In this document: positions 49,258 through 58,376 of the stretch, piece by piece | Position numbering within the stretch: position 1 is the stretch's first letter | Layout of the letters: each line of letters starts with the position of its first letter | NCBI RefSeq assembly: GCF_030687895.1 | Contig: NZ_CP117452.1 | Span: 4,146,501 to 4,210,500 of the forward strand | DNA from: Pseudomonas sp. FP198 | GTDB lineage: Bacteria; Pseudomonadota; Gammaproteobacteria; Pseudomonadales; Pseudomonadaceae | DNA length: 64,000 nucleotides | Reading direction: 5' to 3' | Notes under the pieces: generated by a model | The model's input: only the letters and a program-made list of their open reading frames with translations | Told to the model about the DNA's origin: nothing | Database searches by the model: none | Made by a program: the position numbers and the translations under genes

Positions 49258-49352
49258 CATCGCGAGCAAGCTCGCTCCCACAGTTGGCCTGTTGTGCACC
49301 CCGAGCTTGTGTTCACTGGAGATTCCCTGTGGGAGCGAGCTTGCTCGCGATG
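49258..49352. repeat. REP pair (outward orientation, T subtype)
   Basis: catcgcgagcaagctcgctc (from 49258) comes first and gtgggagcgagcttgctcgc (from 49329) second, so the two units point outward. They lie between the convergent gltA and actP terminators. Confidence 0.88.
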
Positions 49353-49382
49353 GCGGCAGGCCTACCCCCATAAATCCCACAC

Positions 49383-49418
49383 AAAAAAATACCCCGGCCT
49401 CTCGACCGGGGTATTTCT
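49383..49418. terminator. Terminator after actP
   Basis: The stem aataccccgg pairs with ccggggtatt across the loop cctctcga. On the minus strand seven T residues follow (plus-strand A at 49383-49389). It lies about 28 bp beyond the actP stop. Confidence 0.88.
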
Positions 49419-49446
49419 TCAAACACTACGCTTGCAATTTACCGCC

Positions 49447-51105
49447 TCAATGATTCACCGCCCCACTCGCCCCCAGGCCAGTCTGCGAACGCACGAACTG
49501 CGGGAAGAACAGCGCCCGCTCGTTGGCGCCTTCAGCCGACTTGTCGGTGATGGAGAAGAACCAGATGCCGACAAACGCAATGATCATCGAGAACAGCGCC
49601 GGGTATTCATACGGGAAGATCGCCTTCTCGTGACCCATGATCTGCACCCAGATGGTCGGACCGAGCACCATCAGACCCACGGCACTGACCAGACCCAGCC
49701 AGCCGCCGATCATGGCGCCACGGGTGGTCAGCTTCTTCCAGTACATCGAAAGCAGCAGTACCGGGAAGTTGCAGCTCGCCGCGATGGAGAACGCCAGGCC
49801 CACCATGAACGCGATGTTCTGCTTCTCGAACAGGATGCCCAGGCCGATTGCCAGCACTGCCAGGGCAATGGTGGTGATCTTCGAGACGCGAATCTCGTCC
49901 TTCTCGTTGGCCTTGCCTTTCTTGATCACGCTGGCGTACAGGTCATGGGACACCGCCGAGGCACCGGCCAGGGTCAGGCCCGCTACCACCGCCAGGATGG
50001 TCGCGAACGCCACCGCCGAGATGAAGCCCAGGAAGATGCTGCCGCCAACCGCGTTGGACAGATGCACCGCCGCCATGTTGTTGCCGCCCAGCAAGGCACC
50101 TGCCGCGTCCTTGAAGGCCGGGTTGGTGCTGACCAGCAGGATCGCGCCGAAGCCGATGATGAAGGTCAGGATGTAGAAGTAGCCGATGAAGCCGGTGGCA
50201 TACAGCACGCTCTTGCGAGCTTCCTTGGCGTCGCTCACGGTGAAGAAGCGCATCAGGATATGTGGCAGGCCAGCGGTACCGAACATCAGCGCCAGGCCGA
50301 GGGAGAAGGCCGAGATCGGATCCTTCACCAGGCCGCCAGGGCTCATGATCGCTTCACCTTTAGGGTGAACCTTGACCGCTTCGGCAAACAGCATGTTGAA
50401 GTCGAAGTTGACGTGCTTCATCACCATCAGCGCCATGAACGAAGCACCCGACAGCAACAGCACGGCCTTGATGATCTGTACCCAGGTGGTGGCCAGCATG
50501 CCGCCGAACAGCACGTACAGGCACATCAGGATACCGACCAGGATCACCGCAACGTGGTAGTCCAGGCCGAACAGCAGCTGGATCAGCTTGCCGGCACCGA
50601 CCATTTGCGCGATCAGGTAGAACGCCACCACCACCAGCGAGCCGCAGGCGGACAGACTGCGGATCTGGGTCTGCCCGAGGCGATAGGACGCCACGTCGGC
50701 AAAGGTGTATTTACCCAGGTTACGCAGACGCTCGGCGATCAGGAACAGAATGATCGGCCAGCCCACCAGGAAGCCGATGGAGTAGATCAGGCCGTCATAA
50801 CCGGACGTGAATACCAGCGCGGAGATACCCAGGAAGGACGCCGCCGACATGTAGTCGCCGGCGATTGCCAGGCCGTTCTGGAAGCCGGTGATCTTGCCGC
50901 CGGCCGCATAGTAGTCGGCCGCCGAGTTGTTTTTCTTGGACGCCCAGTAGGTGATGTACAGAGTCGCGCCGACGAAGGCCACGAACATCAGGATAGCCGC
51001 GACGTTGAGGGGTTGTTTCTGCACAGCCCCCGCCACGGCATCAGCTGCCCAGACGCTCGGTGCGAACGCAGCGATGCTCAAAAGAGCCAGTAGACGCCGG
51101 ATCAT
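49447..51105 (-). CDS. actP: Cation/acetate symporter
   Basis: A 552-residue sodium/solute symporter family permease for acetate and other short carboxylates. A cleavable-looking N-terminus ([16 protein letters not shown]) precedes about 13 membrane helices. The family stretches [20 protein letters not shown] and [17 protein letters not shown] are present, and [25 protein letters not shown] is in the middle. It follows the DUF485 gene with a 4-base overlap, the usual yjcH-actP pair, but no acs gene is adjacent. Confidence 0.96.
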   Translation of the reverse strand: MIRRLLALLSIAAFAPSVWAADAVAGAVQKQPLNVAAILMFVAFVGATLYITYWASKKNNSAADYYAAGGKITGFQNGLAIAGDYMSAASFLGISALVFTSGYDGLIYSIGFLVGWPIILFLIAERLRNLGKYTFADVASYRLGQTQIRSLSACGSLVVVAFYLIAQMVGAGKLIQLLFGLDYHVAVILVGILMCLYVLFGGMLATTWVQIIKAVLLLSGASFMALMVMKHVNFDFNMLFAEAVKVHPKGEAIMSPGGLVKDPISAFSLGLALMFGTAGLPHILMRFFTVSDAKEARKSVLYATGFIGYFYILTFIIGFGAILLVSTNPAFKDAAGALLGGNNMAAVHLSNAVGGSIFLGFISAVAFATILAVVAGLTLAGASAVSHDLYASVIKKGKANEKDEIRVSKITTIALAVLAIGLGILFEKQNIAFMVGLAFSIAASCNFPVLLLSMYWKKLTTRGAMIGGWLGLVSAVGLMVLGPTIWVQIMGHEKAIFPYEYPALFSMIIAFVGIWFFSITDKSAEGANERALFFPQFVRSQTGLGASGAVNH

Positions 51106-51413
51106 TGCTGAGCCTCCTTGAGAATCGCATTGTTCAGGTCGTCGAACTCGCCATTGGCGCGTCGTACATAAATGCCCGTCAGGACAAAAGCCGAGAGAAT
51201 CAGGCCGATCCCGATGGGAATGCCCCAGGTGATCGTTCCCTCAGGCGTGATCTTGGCGCCGAGAATATGCGGCCCGTAGGCAATCAGCAGGATGAATCCC
51301 GAGTAAAGCCCTAGCATGATCGCCGAGAGAATCCAGGCGAACTTTTCCCTTTTACTCACCAGCTCCTTGAAGCGCGGGCTGTTTTGTATCGAGAGGTAAA
51401 TGCTGTCGTTCAT
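51102..51413 (-). CDS. DUF485 membrane protein (YjcH-like)
   Basis: A 103-residue inner-membrane protein with two helices (about 27-47 and 64-84). The N-terminal [20 protein letters not shown] is characteristic of DUF485. It is almost always encoded just upstream of actP and is thought to assist acetate uptake; its exact role is unknown. The stop overlaps the actP start (ATGA). Confidence 0.93.
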   Translation of the reverse strand: MNDSIYLSIQNSPRFKELVSKREKFAWILSAIMLGLYSGFILLIAYGPHILGAKITPEGTITWGIPIGIGLILSAFVLTGIYVRRANGEFDDLNNAILKEAQQ

Positions 51414-51553
51414 TGTTTTTATCCTCGCAGCACAGATTTAAGTTGGAACGAGCCTACTCTATGCGGCTCAAGGCCAGGTTCCAGACGACCTTAGTATTAG
51501 AACGACATGACGGTTTTGCCAGTTTCCCGCAGTTTTCCGCAGTTTCCCCTCCT

Positions 51554-51641
51554 GTGGGAGCGAGCTTGCTCGCGATAGCGGCGTGTCTGCTTGCATCTTT
51601 ATTGAATGTTGCGCCGTCATCGCGAGCAAGCTCGCTCCCAC
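51554..51641. repeat. REP pair (inward, T subtype)
   Basis: Two inverted GAGCTTGC-type REP arms lie upstream of the DUF485-actP operon and downstream of the betaine-binding protein gene terminator. Confidence 0.92.
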
Positions 51642-51675
51642 AGGGTTATGTGGAGAAGTCAGGAATCACGGGTAC

Positions 51676-51710
51676 AAAAAAACCGCATGACACACCGTCA
51701 TGCGGTTTTT
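51676..51710. terminator. Terminator after the betaine-binding protein gene
   Basis: The stem aaccgcatgac pairs with gtcatgcggtt across a short loop (acacc). On the minus strand it is followed by seven T residues (plus-strand A at 51676-51682). It lies about 22 bp beyond the stop codon; a T-run on the plus side makes it bidirectional. Confidence 0.9.
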
Positions 51711-51732
51711 CGGAACAGTCAGACCAGGCCGA

Positions 51733-52587
51733 TTACTTGCCGGTCCACTCCTTCACGCGGTCCGGGTGCTTGGCAACCCAATCCTTGGCGGCGGCGTCCG
51801 GCTTGGCGCCTTCCTGGATCGCCAGCATGACTTCACCGATTTCGTCTTTCGAGGCCCACTGGAATTTCTTCAGGAACGCGACCACTTCCGGCGCCTTGGC
51901 TTCCAGGCCTTTGCTGCCGATGCTGTTTACGGTTTCAGCCGCGCCGTAGACACCCTTCGGATCTTCCAGGAAACGCAGTTTCCACTTGGCGAACATCCAG
52001 TGCGGCACCCAACCGGTGACGGCGATGGACTCGTTCTTCTTCTCGGCACGAGTCAGCTCGGCAATCATGCCGGCGCCGGAGCTGGCCTTGAGTTGATAAC
52101 CGGTCAGGTCGTAGTCCTTGATGGCCTGTTCGGTCTTGATCATCACGCCCGAACCGGCGTCAATGCCAACGATGCGCTTCTTGAAGGAATCGTCGGTCTT
52201 GAGGTCTTCCAGCGACTTGGCCTTGACGTACTCCGGCACGATCAGGCCGATCTTGGCGTCCTTGAAGTTCGGGCCGTAGTCGACCACCTGGTCCTTGTTC
52301 TTCGTCCAGTAGTCACCGTGAGTCACCGGCAGCCAGGCGGAAAGCATTGCATCGAGCTTGCCGGTGGCCACGCCCTGCCACATGATCCCGGTCGCCACCG
52401 CTTGCAGCTTCACGTCATAACCGAGTTTCTGCTTGATCACTTCGGCCGCCACATGGGTGGTCGCGACGCTGTCGGACCAGCCGTCGACATAACCAATGCT
52501 CAGGGTTTTGGTTTCGGCGCTGGCCAGGGTGGAGCTGATCGCCAGTACCAGTGCGGCACCTGCGCCCAAGAGTCGTCGCATCTTCAT
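51733..52587 (-). CDS. betX: Quaternary-amine ABC transporter substrate-binding protein (BetX-like, orphan)
   Basis: A 284-residue periplasmic binding protein of the OpuAC/ProX family. The signal peptide is LLGAGAALVLAISSTLASA. The mature part starts KTLSIGYVDGWSDSVATTH. Several tryptophans lie in segments that usually form the aromatic cage for trimethylammonium groups (VDGWSD, MLSAWLPVTHGDYW, VTGWVPHWMFAKW). No permease or ATPase gene is nearby. The position next to actP-DUF485 matches PA3236 of P. aeruginosa, whose product BetX delivers glycine betaine to the separately encoded Cbc transporter. Specificity here is inferred from that synteny. Confidence 0.85.
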   Translation of the reverse strand: MKMRRLLGAGAALVLAISSTLASAETKTLSIGYVDGWSDSVATTHVAAEVIKQKLGYDVKLQAVATGIMWQGVATGKLDAMLSAWLPVTHGDYWTKNKDQVVDYGPNFKDAKIGLIVPEYVKAKSLEDLKTDDSFKKRIVGIDAGSGVMIKTEQAIKDYDLTGYQLKASSGAGMIAELTRAEKKNESIAVTGWVPHWMFAKWKLRFLEDPKGVYGAAETVNSIGSKGLEAKAPEVVAFLKKFQWASKDEIGEVMLAIQEGAKPDAAAKDWVAKHPDRVKEWTGK

Positions 52588-53014
52588 CGTTACTTCCCCG
52601 AAAGTGCTGCGCCCGACGGATGCCGAGCAGCGTCAACGTATTGTTATGGTGCACAGCGCCCCCATCACGCTCACCTGCAAACCGGTTCGAACGCCAGTGG
52701 AGTACTGACAGGCTGATCATCAACCTGCGCCGATCTGGAACCTGCTCTGTCTGCGACGCTGAGGCAGCGAGAAACGACATCAGAAAGCCAGCAAGCCATT
52801 CCGGGCGTTTCAGACCACGGATTTCGATCAAATCTTGCATGTCTGAGCCAGGCGAGCCGCCGGGTCACTAGCGGTCACCACGTCGCACCGTGTATCGTCC
52901 CGCTACTATCGCGACCCGTCCGCGCTTGTTTTGCAGCCGTCATGGCACTTGGCTTCACTTCGGTGGTCATAGGCAGCGAACTTCATTCGGCACCTTCCTC
53001 TAAGGGATCCAGAC
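52588..53014. other. Divergent promoter region, betX-like and hydrolase-MlaA genes
   Basis: This 427-bp non-coding stretch must contain promoters for both flanking genes. I found no consensus -35/-10 pair, hairpin or repeat that I trust. Short ORFs here have no ribosome site or recognisable product. Confidence 0.5.
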
Positions 53015-54313
53015 ATGCTCCGTTCCTTGCGCTTCGCTGCCTTCGCCGGCGGCCTTATCCTGAGTGCGTCCGCGCTGGCGGTGGATGTCGACGCCGCCAG
53101 CTATGGCTACCCCTTGACCAACCCGTTCGAGGCGACCATCGCCACCACGCCGCCGGACCTGCGCCCGGAGCTGCCGCTCGACGAGGACATCAACCAGTCG
53201 GACCAGAGCCTGACCCTGCGTCCGGAGCGCGAATTCATCCTGCCGGACAATTTCTGGCCGGTGAAAAGCCTCACCTACCGCATGGCCACCCAGGACAAAC
53301 CCGCGCCGCTGATCTTCCTGATCGCCGGCACCGGCGCGCGGTATGACAGCACGCTCAACGAGTATTTGAAGCGCCTCTACTACAAGGCCGGCTACCACGT
53401 GGTGCAGTTGTCCTCGCCCACCAGTTTCGACTTCATGAGTGCCGCTTCGCGCTTCGCAACGCCAGGCATCACCAAGGAAGACGCCGAAGACATGTACCGC
53501 GTGATGCAGGCCGTGCGCGCGCAAAATCCGAAAGTGCCCGTCACCGAGTACTACCTGACCGGCTACAGCCTCGGCGCCCTGGACGCGGCCTTCGTTGCGC
53601 ACCTGGACGAGACCCGGCGCAGTTTCAACTTCAAGAAAGTCCTGTTGCTGAACCCGCCAGTGAACCTCTACACCTCGATCACCAACCTGGACAAGCTGGT
53701 CCAGACCGAGGTCAAGGGCATCAACAGCACCACGACATTCTATGAACTGGTGCTGAACAAACTGACCCGCTACTTCCAGCAGAAAGGCTACATCGACCTC
53801 AACGACGCCCTGCTCTATGACTTCCAGCAGTCCAAGCAACACCTGAGCAACGAGCAGATGGCAATGCTGATCGGCACCTCGTTCCGTTTCTCGGCGGCCG
53901 ACATCGCGTTTACCTCGGACCTGATCAACCGTCGCGGCCTGATCATCCCGCCGAAGTTCCCGATCACCGAAAGCACCAGCCTGACGCCCTTTCTCAAGCG
54001 CGCGCTGCAATGCGATTTCGACTGCTACCTCACCGAACAGGTGATCCCGATGTGGCGTGCGCGCACCGATGGCGGCAGCCTGTTGCAACTGGTCGACCAG
54101 GTGAGTCTCTACGCGCTGAAGGATTATCTGCAGGCCAGCACGAAAATCGCGGTGATGCACAACGCCGACGATGTGATTCTCGGCCCGGGCGACCTCGGCT
54201 TCCTGCGCAAGACTTTTGGCGACCGCCTGACCGTTTATCCACTGGGCGGCCATTGCGGCAACCTTAACTACCGCGTCAACAGCGACGCCATGCTGGAGTT
54301 CTTCCGTGGCTAA
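53015..54313 (+). CDS. Exported alpha/beta hydrolase-like protein, partner of an MlaA-like gene
   Basis: A 432-residue protein with a signal peptide (LRFAAFAGGLILSASALA). Its core has alpha/beta hydrolase features: LIFLIAGTGARYDS near the oxyanion site, the nucleophile elbow GYSLGALDAAF, an acid in HNADDVILG, and a histidine in LGGHCGNLN. So a periplasmic serine hydrolase is likely. Homologues have been labelled serine/threonine kinase in databases, but no kinase motif is visible. A Cys pair (CDFDC) in the C-terminal half could form a disulfide. It overlaps the MlaA-like gene by 8 bases, so the two products probably act together at the outer membrane. Confidence 0.82.
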   Translation: MLRSLRFAAFAGGLILSASALAVDVDAASYGYPLTNPFEATIATTPPDLRPELPLDEDINQSDQSLTLRPEREFILPDNFWPVKSLTYRMATQDKPAPLIFLIAGTGARYDSTLNEYLKRLYYKAGYHVVQLSSPTSFDFMSAASRFATPGITKEDAEDMYRVMQAVRAQNPKVPVTEYYLTGYSLGALDAAFVAHLDETRRSFNFKKVLLLNPPVNLYTSITNLDKLVQTEVKGINSTTTFYELVLNKLTRYFQQKGYIDLNDALLYDFQQSKQHLSNEQMAMLIGTSFRFSAADIAFTSDLINRRGLIIPPKFPITESTSLTPFLKRALQCDFDCYLTEQVIPMWRARTDGGSLLQLVDQVSLYALKDYLQASTKIAVMHNADDVILGPGDLGFLRKTFGDRLTVYPLGGHCGNLNYRVNSDAMLEFFRG

Positions 54314-55094
54314 ATACCTCCTGCTTATCGCCGCGTTAATGAGCGCGGGCATGGTCCACGCCGATGACAGCAAGGCCAATGCGCCCGTGGTGGTGGATTC
54401 GGACGGCTTCAAGGAGCCGCTGACCAAACTCAAGTTCAACCCGGGCCTGGACCAGCGCGAATTCGAACGCTCGACGCTCAACGCCCTGAACGTCTACGAC
54501 CCGCTGGAATCGTGGAACCGCCGCGTCTACCACTTCAACTACCGCTTTGACCAATGGGTCTTCCTGCCAGTTGTCGACGGCTACCGCTACGTCACCCCGA
54601 GCTTCGTGCGCACCGGCGTCAGCAATTTCTTCAACAACCTGGGGGACGTGCCGAACCTGATGAACAGCCTGCTGCAATTGAAGGGCAAGCGTTCGATGGA
54701 AACCACGGCGCGCCTGCTCCTCAATACCACCGTAGGCATCGCCGGCCTCTGGGACCCGGCCACGGCCATGGGCCTGCCGCGCCAGAGCGAGGACTTCGGC
54801 CAGACCCTGGGCTTCTATGGTGTGCCCGGCGGCGCGTATTTCGTGCTGCCGATCTTCGGTCCTTCGAACCTGCGCGACACTTCGGGCCTGCTGGTGGACT
54901 ACACCGCAGAATCGGCGATCAACTTCCTGAACGTCTCGGAGGTCAGCTCCAACCACCCGGAACTGCTGCTGTTGCGCGGCGTGGACAGGCGCTACCAGAC
55001 CAGCTTCCGCTACGGGCAACTGAACTCGCCGTTCGAGTATGAGAAGGTGCGGTACGTGTACACCGAGTCGCGCAAGTTGCAGATCGCCGAATAA
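54306..55094 (+). CDS. MlaA (VacJ) family protein lacking a lipobox
   Basis: A 262-residue MlaA-family protein. The family signature is clear: YDPLESWNRRVYHFNYRFD, NFFNNLGDVPNLMNSLLQ, NTTVGIAGLWDPA, EDFGQTLGFYGVPGG and GPSNLRDTSG. Classical MlaA is an outer-membrane lipoprotein that removes phospholipid from the outer leaflet and passes it to MlaC. This protein instead has a signal peptidase I-type leader (LLLIAALMSAGMVHA, then DD) and contains no cysteine anywhere, so it cannot be lipidated. It would need its fold or a partner for outer-membrane location. It is coupled to the exported hydrolase gene. PAO1, as remembered, also has a second MlaA homologue in this neighbourhood (PA3239). Confidence 0.88.
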   Translation: MAKYLLLIAALMSAGMVHADDSKANAPVVVDSDGFKEPLTKLKFNPGLDQREFERSTLNALNVYDPLESWNRRVYHFNYRFDQWVFLPVVDGYRYVTPSFVRTGVSNFFNNLGDVPNLMNSLLQLKGKRSMETTARLLLNTTVGIAGLWDPATAMGLPRQSEDFGQTLGFYGVPGGAYFVLPIFGPSNLRDTSGLLVDYTAESAINFLNVSEVSSNHPELLLLRGVDRRYQTSFRYGQLNSPFEYEKVRYVYTESRKLQIAE

Positions 55095-55118
55095 CTTTCG
55101 GCAACCACAAAACCCATT

Positions 55119-55206
55119 GTGGGAGCAAGCCTGCTCGCGAATGAGGCCTGACACTCAACATTAATGTTGCCTGTCAGGCCGCTATCGCGAGCAAGCTCGC
55201 TCCCAC
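55119..55206. repeat. REP pair (inward, mixed subtype)
   Basis: The left arm gtgggagcaagcctgctcgc has the CTGC variant and one mismatch (AGCAAGC for AGCGAGC). The right arm has the GAGCTTGC variant. It lies between the convergent MlaA-like and DUF808 genes and is one of two pairs with unlike arms. Confidence 0.9.
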
Positions 55207-55227
55207 ATTTGTTTCGTATTGCCAGTT

Positions 55228-56142
<915 letters not shown>

Positions 56143-56273
56143 GGAGGGGCTCCTTGAACAATAATGCTGCGCAGCATACCGCGAGCGGCGCCGCCTTGGG
56201 GCATTCTTGAGCGTCTCGCGAGGCCGGTGCTACCATGCGCCACCGCCAGAACCGGCAAGGAACCCCAGGGTTT

Positions 56274-56879
56274 ATGAGCACTATCCGCGAGCGCAACAAA
56301 GAACTGATCCTGCGTGCCGCCAGCGAAGAGTTTGCCGACAAGGGCTTCGCCGCGACCAAAACCAGCGACATCGCGGCCAAGGCGGGCCTGCCCAAACCCA
56401 ACGTCTACTACTACTTCAAATCCAAGGAAAACCTCTACCGCGAGGTCCTGGAAAGCATCATCGAGCCGATCCTTCAGGCTTCCACGCCCTTCAATGCTGA
56501 CGGCGAGCCGGGCGAAGTATTGAGCCACTACATCCGCTCCAAGATCCGCATCTCCCGCGACCTGCCTTTCGCCTCGAAAGTCTTCGCCAGTGAAATCATG
56601 CACGGCGCCCCGCACCTCAGCGCCGACCTGGTCGAACAACTCAACGCCCAGGCCCGGCACAACATCGACTGCATCCAGACCTGGATCGACCGCGGCCAAA
56701 TCGCCCCCATCGACCCCAACCACCTGATGTTCAGCATCTGGGCCGCCACCCAGACCTACGCCGATTTCGACTGGCAGATCAGCGCCGTGACCGGCAAGGC
56801 CAAGCTCGACGAAGCGGATTACGAAGCGGCGGCGCAGACGATTATCCGGTTGGTTTTGAAGGGGTGTGAGGTGGGCTGA
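56274..56879 (+). CDS. TetR family regulator, RutR-like
   Basis: A 201-residue repressor-type protein. The N-terminal helix-turn-helix region holds RAASEEFADKGFAATKTSDI and KPNVYYYFKSKENLYREVL. The C-terminal ligand domain resembles E. coli RutR closely in segments such as IAPIDPNHLMFSIWAATQTY and ADFDWQISAVTG, where RutR has LAPIDPQHLIFMIWASTQHYADF as remembered. RutR senses uracil or thymine and controls pyrimidine use. No rut or hydantoinase genes adjoin it here. The ATG at 56274 gives MSTIRERNKELIL; an ATG at 56235 is in frame but adds an arginine-rich leader. Confidence 0.86.
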   Translation: MSTIRERNKELILRAASEEFADKGFAATKTSDIAAKAGLPKPNVYYYFKSKENLYREVLESIIEPILQASTPFNADGEPGEVLSHYIRSKIRISRDLPFASKVFASEIMHGAPHLSADLVEQLNAQARHNIDCIQTWIDRGQIAPIDPNHLMFSIWAATQTYADFDWQISAVTGKAKLDEADYEAAAQTIIRLVLKGCEVG

Positions 56880-56896
56880 TTGACCGGGTTGCCCTT

Positions 56897-56989
56897 ATCG
56901 CAAGCAAGCTCGCTCCCACAGGAATCCATGTTGCCAGCAGAACCTGTATTCACCACAAAACCCTGTGGGAGCGAGCTTGCTCGCGATGA
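56897..56989. repeat. REP pair (outward, T subtype), left flank of the RAYT gene
   Basis: atcgcaagcaagctcgctcc (56897 onward) is followed by gtgggagcgagcttgctcgc (from 56965). The units point outward. The right unit ends 19 bp before the stop codon of the RAYT gene. Confidence 0.9.
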
Positions 56990-57007
56990 AGGCCACTCGA
57001 TTTCAAG

Positions 57008-57466
57008 TCAAAGCCAGATGGCGTCCCACAGCGGATAGTCGCCGAGCCGCTTGACCAGGCCTGCCCGCAGTGGGTTAGCGACGACATAGCGCGCCATAAC
57101 TATCAATCCATCCTCCTGCCTCAATGCTCGGTCATGGTATCCCGGCTGCCAAAGGCTGCCTCTATAGCCGGTGGATATGTTTACTGCCCGAGCGCTCAAG
57201 GACTTAGTCTTTTGCATCAATTCGTTCAGTGAGCTTTGTTGCAACTCAACCAGCCAATGAAAATGATCCGGCATGACCACCCAGGCTAATGACTTTGCCC
57301 ATCGTTTATCCTCAGCACATCGAAATTGTTCAACGACCAATCTGCCTAAAGCGAAATCATGGAAGACGGGCTTTCGATCAGCCGTGTTAGTGGTCAATAA
57401 ATAGATTCGATTCAACTCACCGTAGCGGCCGGTTCGCAAGCGATGTGAAGCGGGTAGATCAGACAT
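57008..57466 (-). CDS. REP-associated tyrosine transposase (RAYT)
   Basis: A 152-residue single-domain Y1 transposase relative. The HUH motif is in VVMPDHFHWLVELQ, and the catalytic tyrosine candidate is in the C-terminal half, in MARYVVANPLRAGLV. The N-terminal GRYGELNRIYLLTTNTADRKPVF is typical of RAYTs. These enzymes cut and rejoin single-stranded DNA at REP hairpins and are thought to spread REP elements. REP pairs lie on both sides (56897-56989 and 57559-57651), so gene and repeats form a REPtron. GGAGG lies 8 bases before the ATG. The reading frame is intact, so the enzyme may be active. Confidence 0.93.
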   Translation of the reverse strand: MSDLPASHRLRTGRYGELNRIYLLTTNTADRKPVFHDFALGRLVVEQFRCAEDKRWAKSLAWVVMPDHFHWLVELQQSSLNELMQKTKSLSARAVNISTGYRGSLWQPGYHDRALRQEDGLIVMARYVVANPLRAGLVKRLGDYPLWDAIWL

Positions 57467-57558
57467 TCCTGCGCCTCCAATGATCAGGTCATCAAAGGCT
57501 AGGCCAGTGAATTTTGAACGCCGGACAGACTCTTCGCAGGATGTGTCGGGTAGATCGT

Positions 57559-57651
57559 CATCGCGAGCAAGCTCGCTCCCACATTGGATTTGCGCATTTC
57601 TTAAATTATGTGTCCAACACCCAATCCTGTGGGAGCGAGCCTGCTCGCGAA
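57559..57651. repeat. REP pair (outward, mixed subtype), right flank of the RAYT gene
   Basis: catcgcgagcaagctcgctc (from 57559, T subtype) is followed by gtgggagcgagcctgctcgc (from 57629, C subtype), pointing outward. It lies 93 bp upstream of the RAYT start and just beyond the stop of the GlcG/HbpS-like gene. Confidence 0.9.
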
Positions 57652-57674
57652 ATGGCAGGCTCAGTCAGAACACA

Positions 57675-58109
57675 TCAAGACCCCGCATCCGCCCTCAACC
57701 CCGACACCTCCACCGCCCTGACCGCTACCCGTTCATCCACATCCGAAACATCCCCGCTGACACCAATCGCTCCCATCACCTTCCCGTCCTGATCCCTGAT
57801 CAATACTCCGCCCGGTGCCGGCACGATGTTGCTTTGGCCCAAGCCATTCAAAGCGGCAAAGAACGCCGGGCGTTGCTGGGCGTCCTGGGCCAGCAGGCGT
57901 GAGCCCTTGCCCAGGGCGATCGCGCCCCAGGCCTTGCCGATAGCGATTTGCGGGCGCAACAGGCTCGCGCCGTCCTCGCGCTGCAAGGCTACGAGGTGTC
58001 CGCCGCTGTCCAGGATCGCGACGGTCAAGGGGGCTGCGCTGATCTCGCGGCCTGCGGCAAGGGCTTGCCCCGCCAGGCTGACGGCGATTTTCAAGGTGAG
58101 ATCGCTCAT
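57675..58109 (-). CDS. GlcG/HbpS family protein
   Basis: A 144-residue alpha/beta protein of the GlcG/HbpS (DUF336) family. It shows the typical core LTVAILDSGGHLVALQREDG and a C-terminal GGVLIRDQDGKVMGAIGVSG. HbpS binds heme in Streptomyces; GlcG is encoded with glycolate oxidase in E. coli. Here the gene is divergent from gcl, which again links the family to glycolate/glyoxylate metabolism. Molecular function is unknown. AAGGA lies 9 bases upstream of the ATG. Confidence 0.87.
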   Translation of the reverse strand: MSDLTLKIAVSLAGQALAAGREISAAPLTVAILDSGGHLVALQREDGASLLRPQIAIGKAWGAIALGKGSRLLAQDAQQRPAFFAALNGLGQSNIVPAPGGVLIRDQDGKVMGAIGVSGDVSDVDERVAVRAVEVSGLRADAGS

Positions 58110-58200
58110 GGGTGCTGTCCTTCTTTGGTCATGGAAGAGCCTTGAGGCTTTACTTTCAGCAAAACCGAATCAAGCAAATAGAGCACAACAACAATCTGTT

Positions 58201-58210
58201 TTGTATACAA
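58201..58210. promoter_or_regulatory. TTGTATACAA palindrome, distal copy
   Basis: A perfect 10-bp palindrome in the AT-rich 267-bp region between the GlcG/HbpS-like gene and gcl, about 91 bp before the former's start. The same 10-mer recurs at 58341-58350. Confidence 0.6.
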
Positions 58211-58295
58211 TATTTTTCTCAATTCACCTTAAACGACAAAAGGCATCAGCGAAATCTGGTATCTGACGAACCAAACAGCTGCTTGAGAAAATCAA

Positions 58296-58325
58296 TTGAC
58301 CTTAGCCACCGGCCATGAATAAACT
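58296..58325 (+). promoter_or_regulatory. Candidate gcl promoter
   Basis: TTGACC (58296-58301) and TAAACT (58320-58325) are 18 bp apart. The predicted start near 58332 places the proximal TTGTATACAA palindrome at about +10, a classical repressor position. The match to consensus is moderate. Confidence 0.5.
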
Positions 58326-58340
58326 CCGACCCACAGCCAC

Positions 58341-58350
58341 TTGTATACAA
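58341..58350. promoter_or_regulatory. TTGTATACAA palindrome, proximal copy
   Basis: Identical to the palindrome at 58201-58210 and 27 bp before the gcl start codon. GntR-family (FCD type) repressors often bind palindromes of this kind. In P. putida a GntR-type regulator, GclR, controls the gcl operon, so this pair is a candidate operator. The regulator gene is not in the window. Confidence 0.6.
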
Positions 58351-58376
58351 TTACAAAACGTAAGAGGCACAAAACA

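Noticed and set aside
52943..52960. TGGCACTTGGCTTC resembling a sigma-54 promoter before the exported hydrolase gene
   Set aside because: The -24 part fits, but the -12 part reads TTCAC in place of TTGCA and the GC dinucleotide is missing.
52978..53003. GAACTT followed after 15 bases by TCTAA, resembling an AlgU promoter
   Set aside because: The spacing is short, and the predicted start would fall within about 10 bases of the ATG at 53015, inside its ribosome site.
53015..54313. Serine/threonine protein kinase label for this exported protein
   Set aside because: No kinase glycine loop, HRD or DFG motif is present. A signal peptide and a GxSxG elbow with downstream Asp and His point to an alpha/beta hydrolase.
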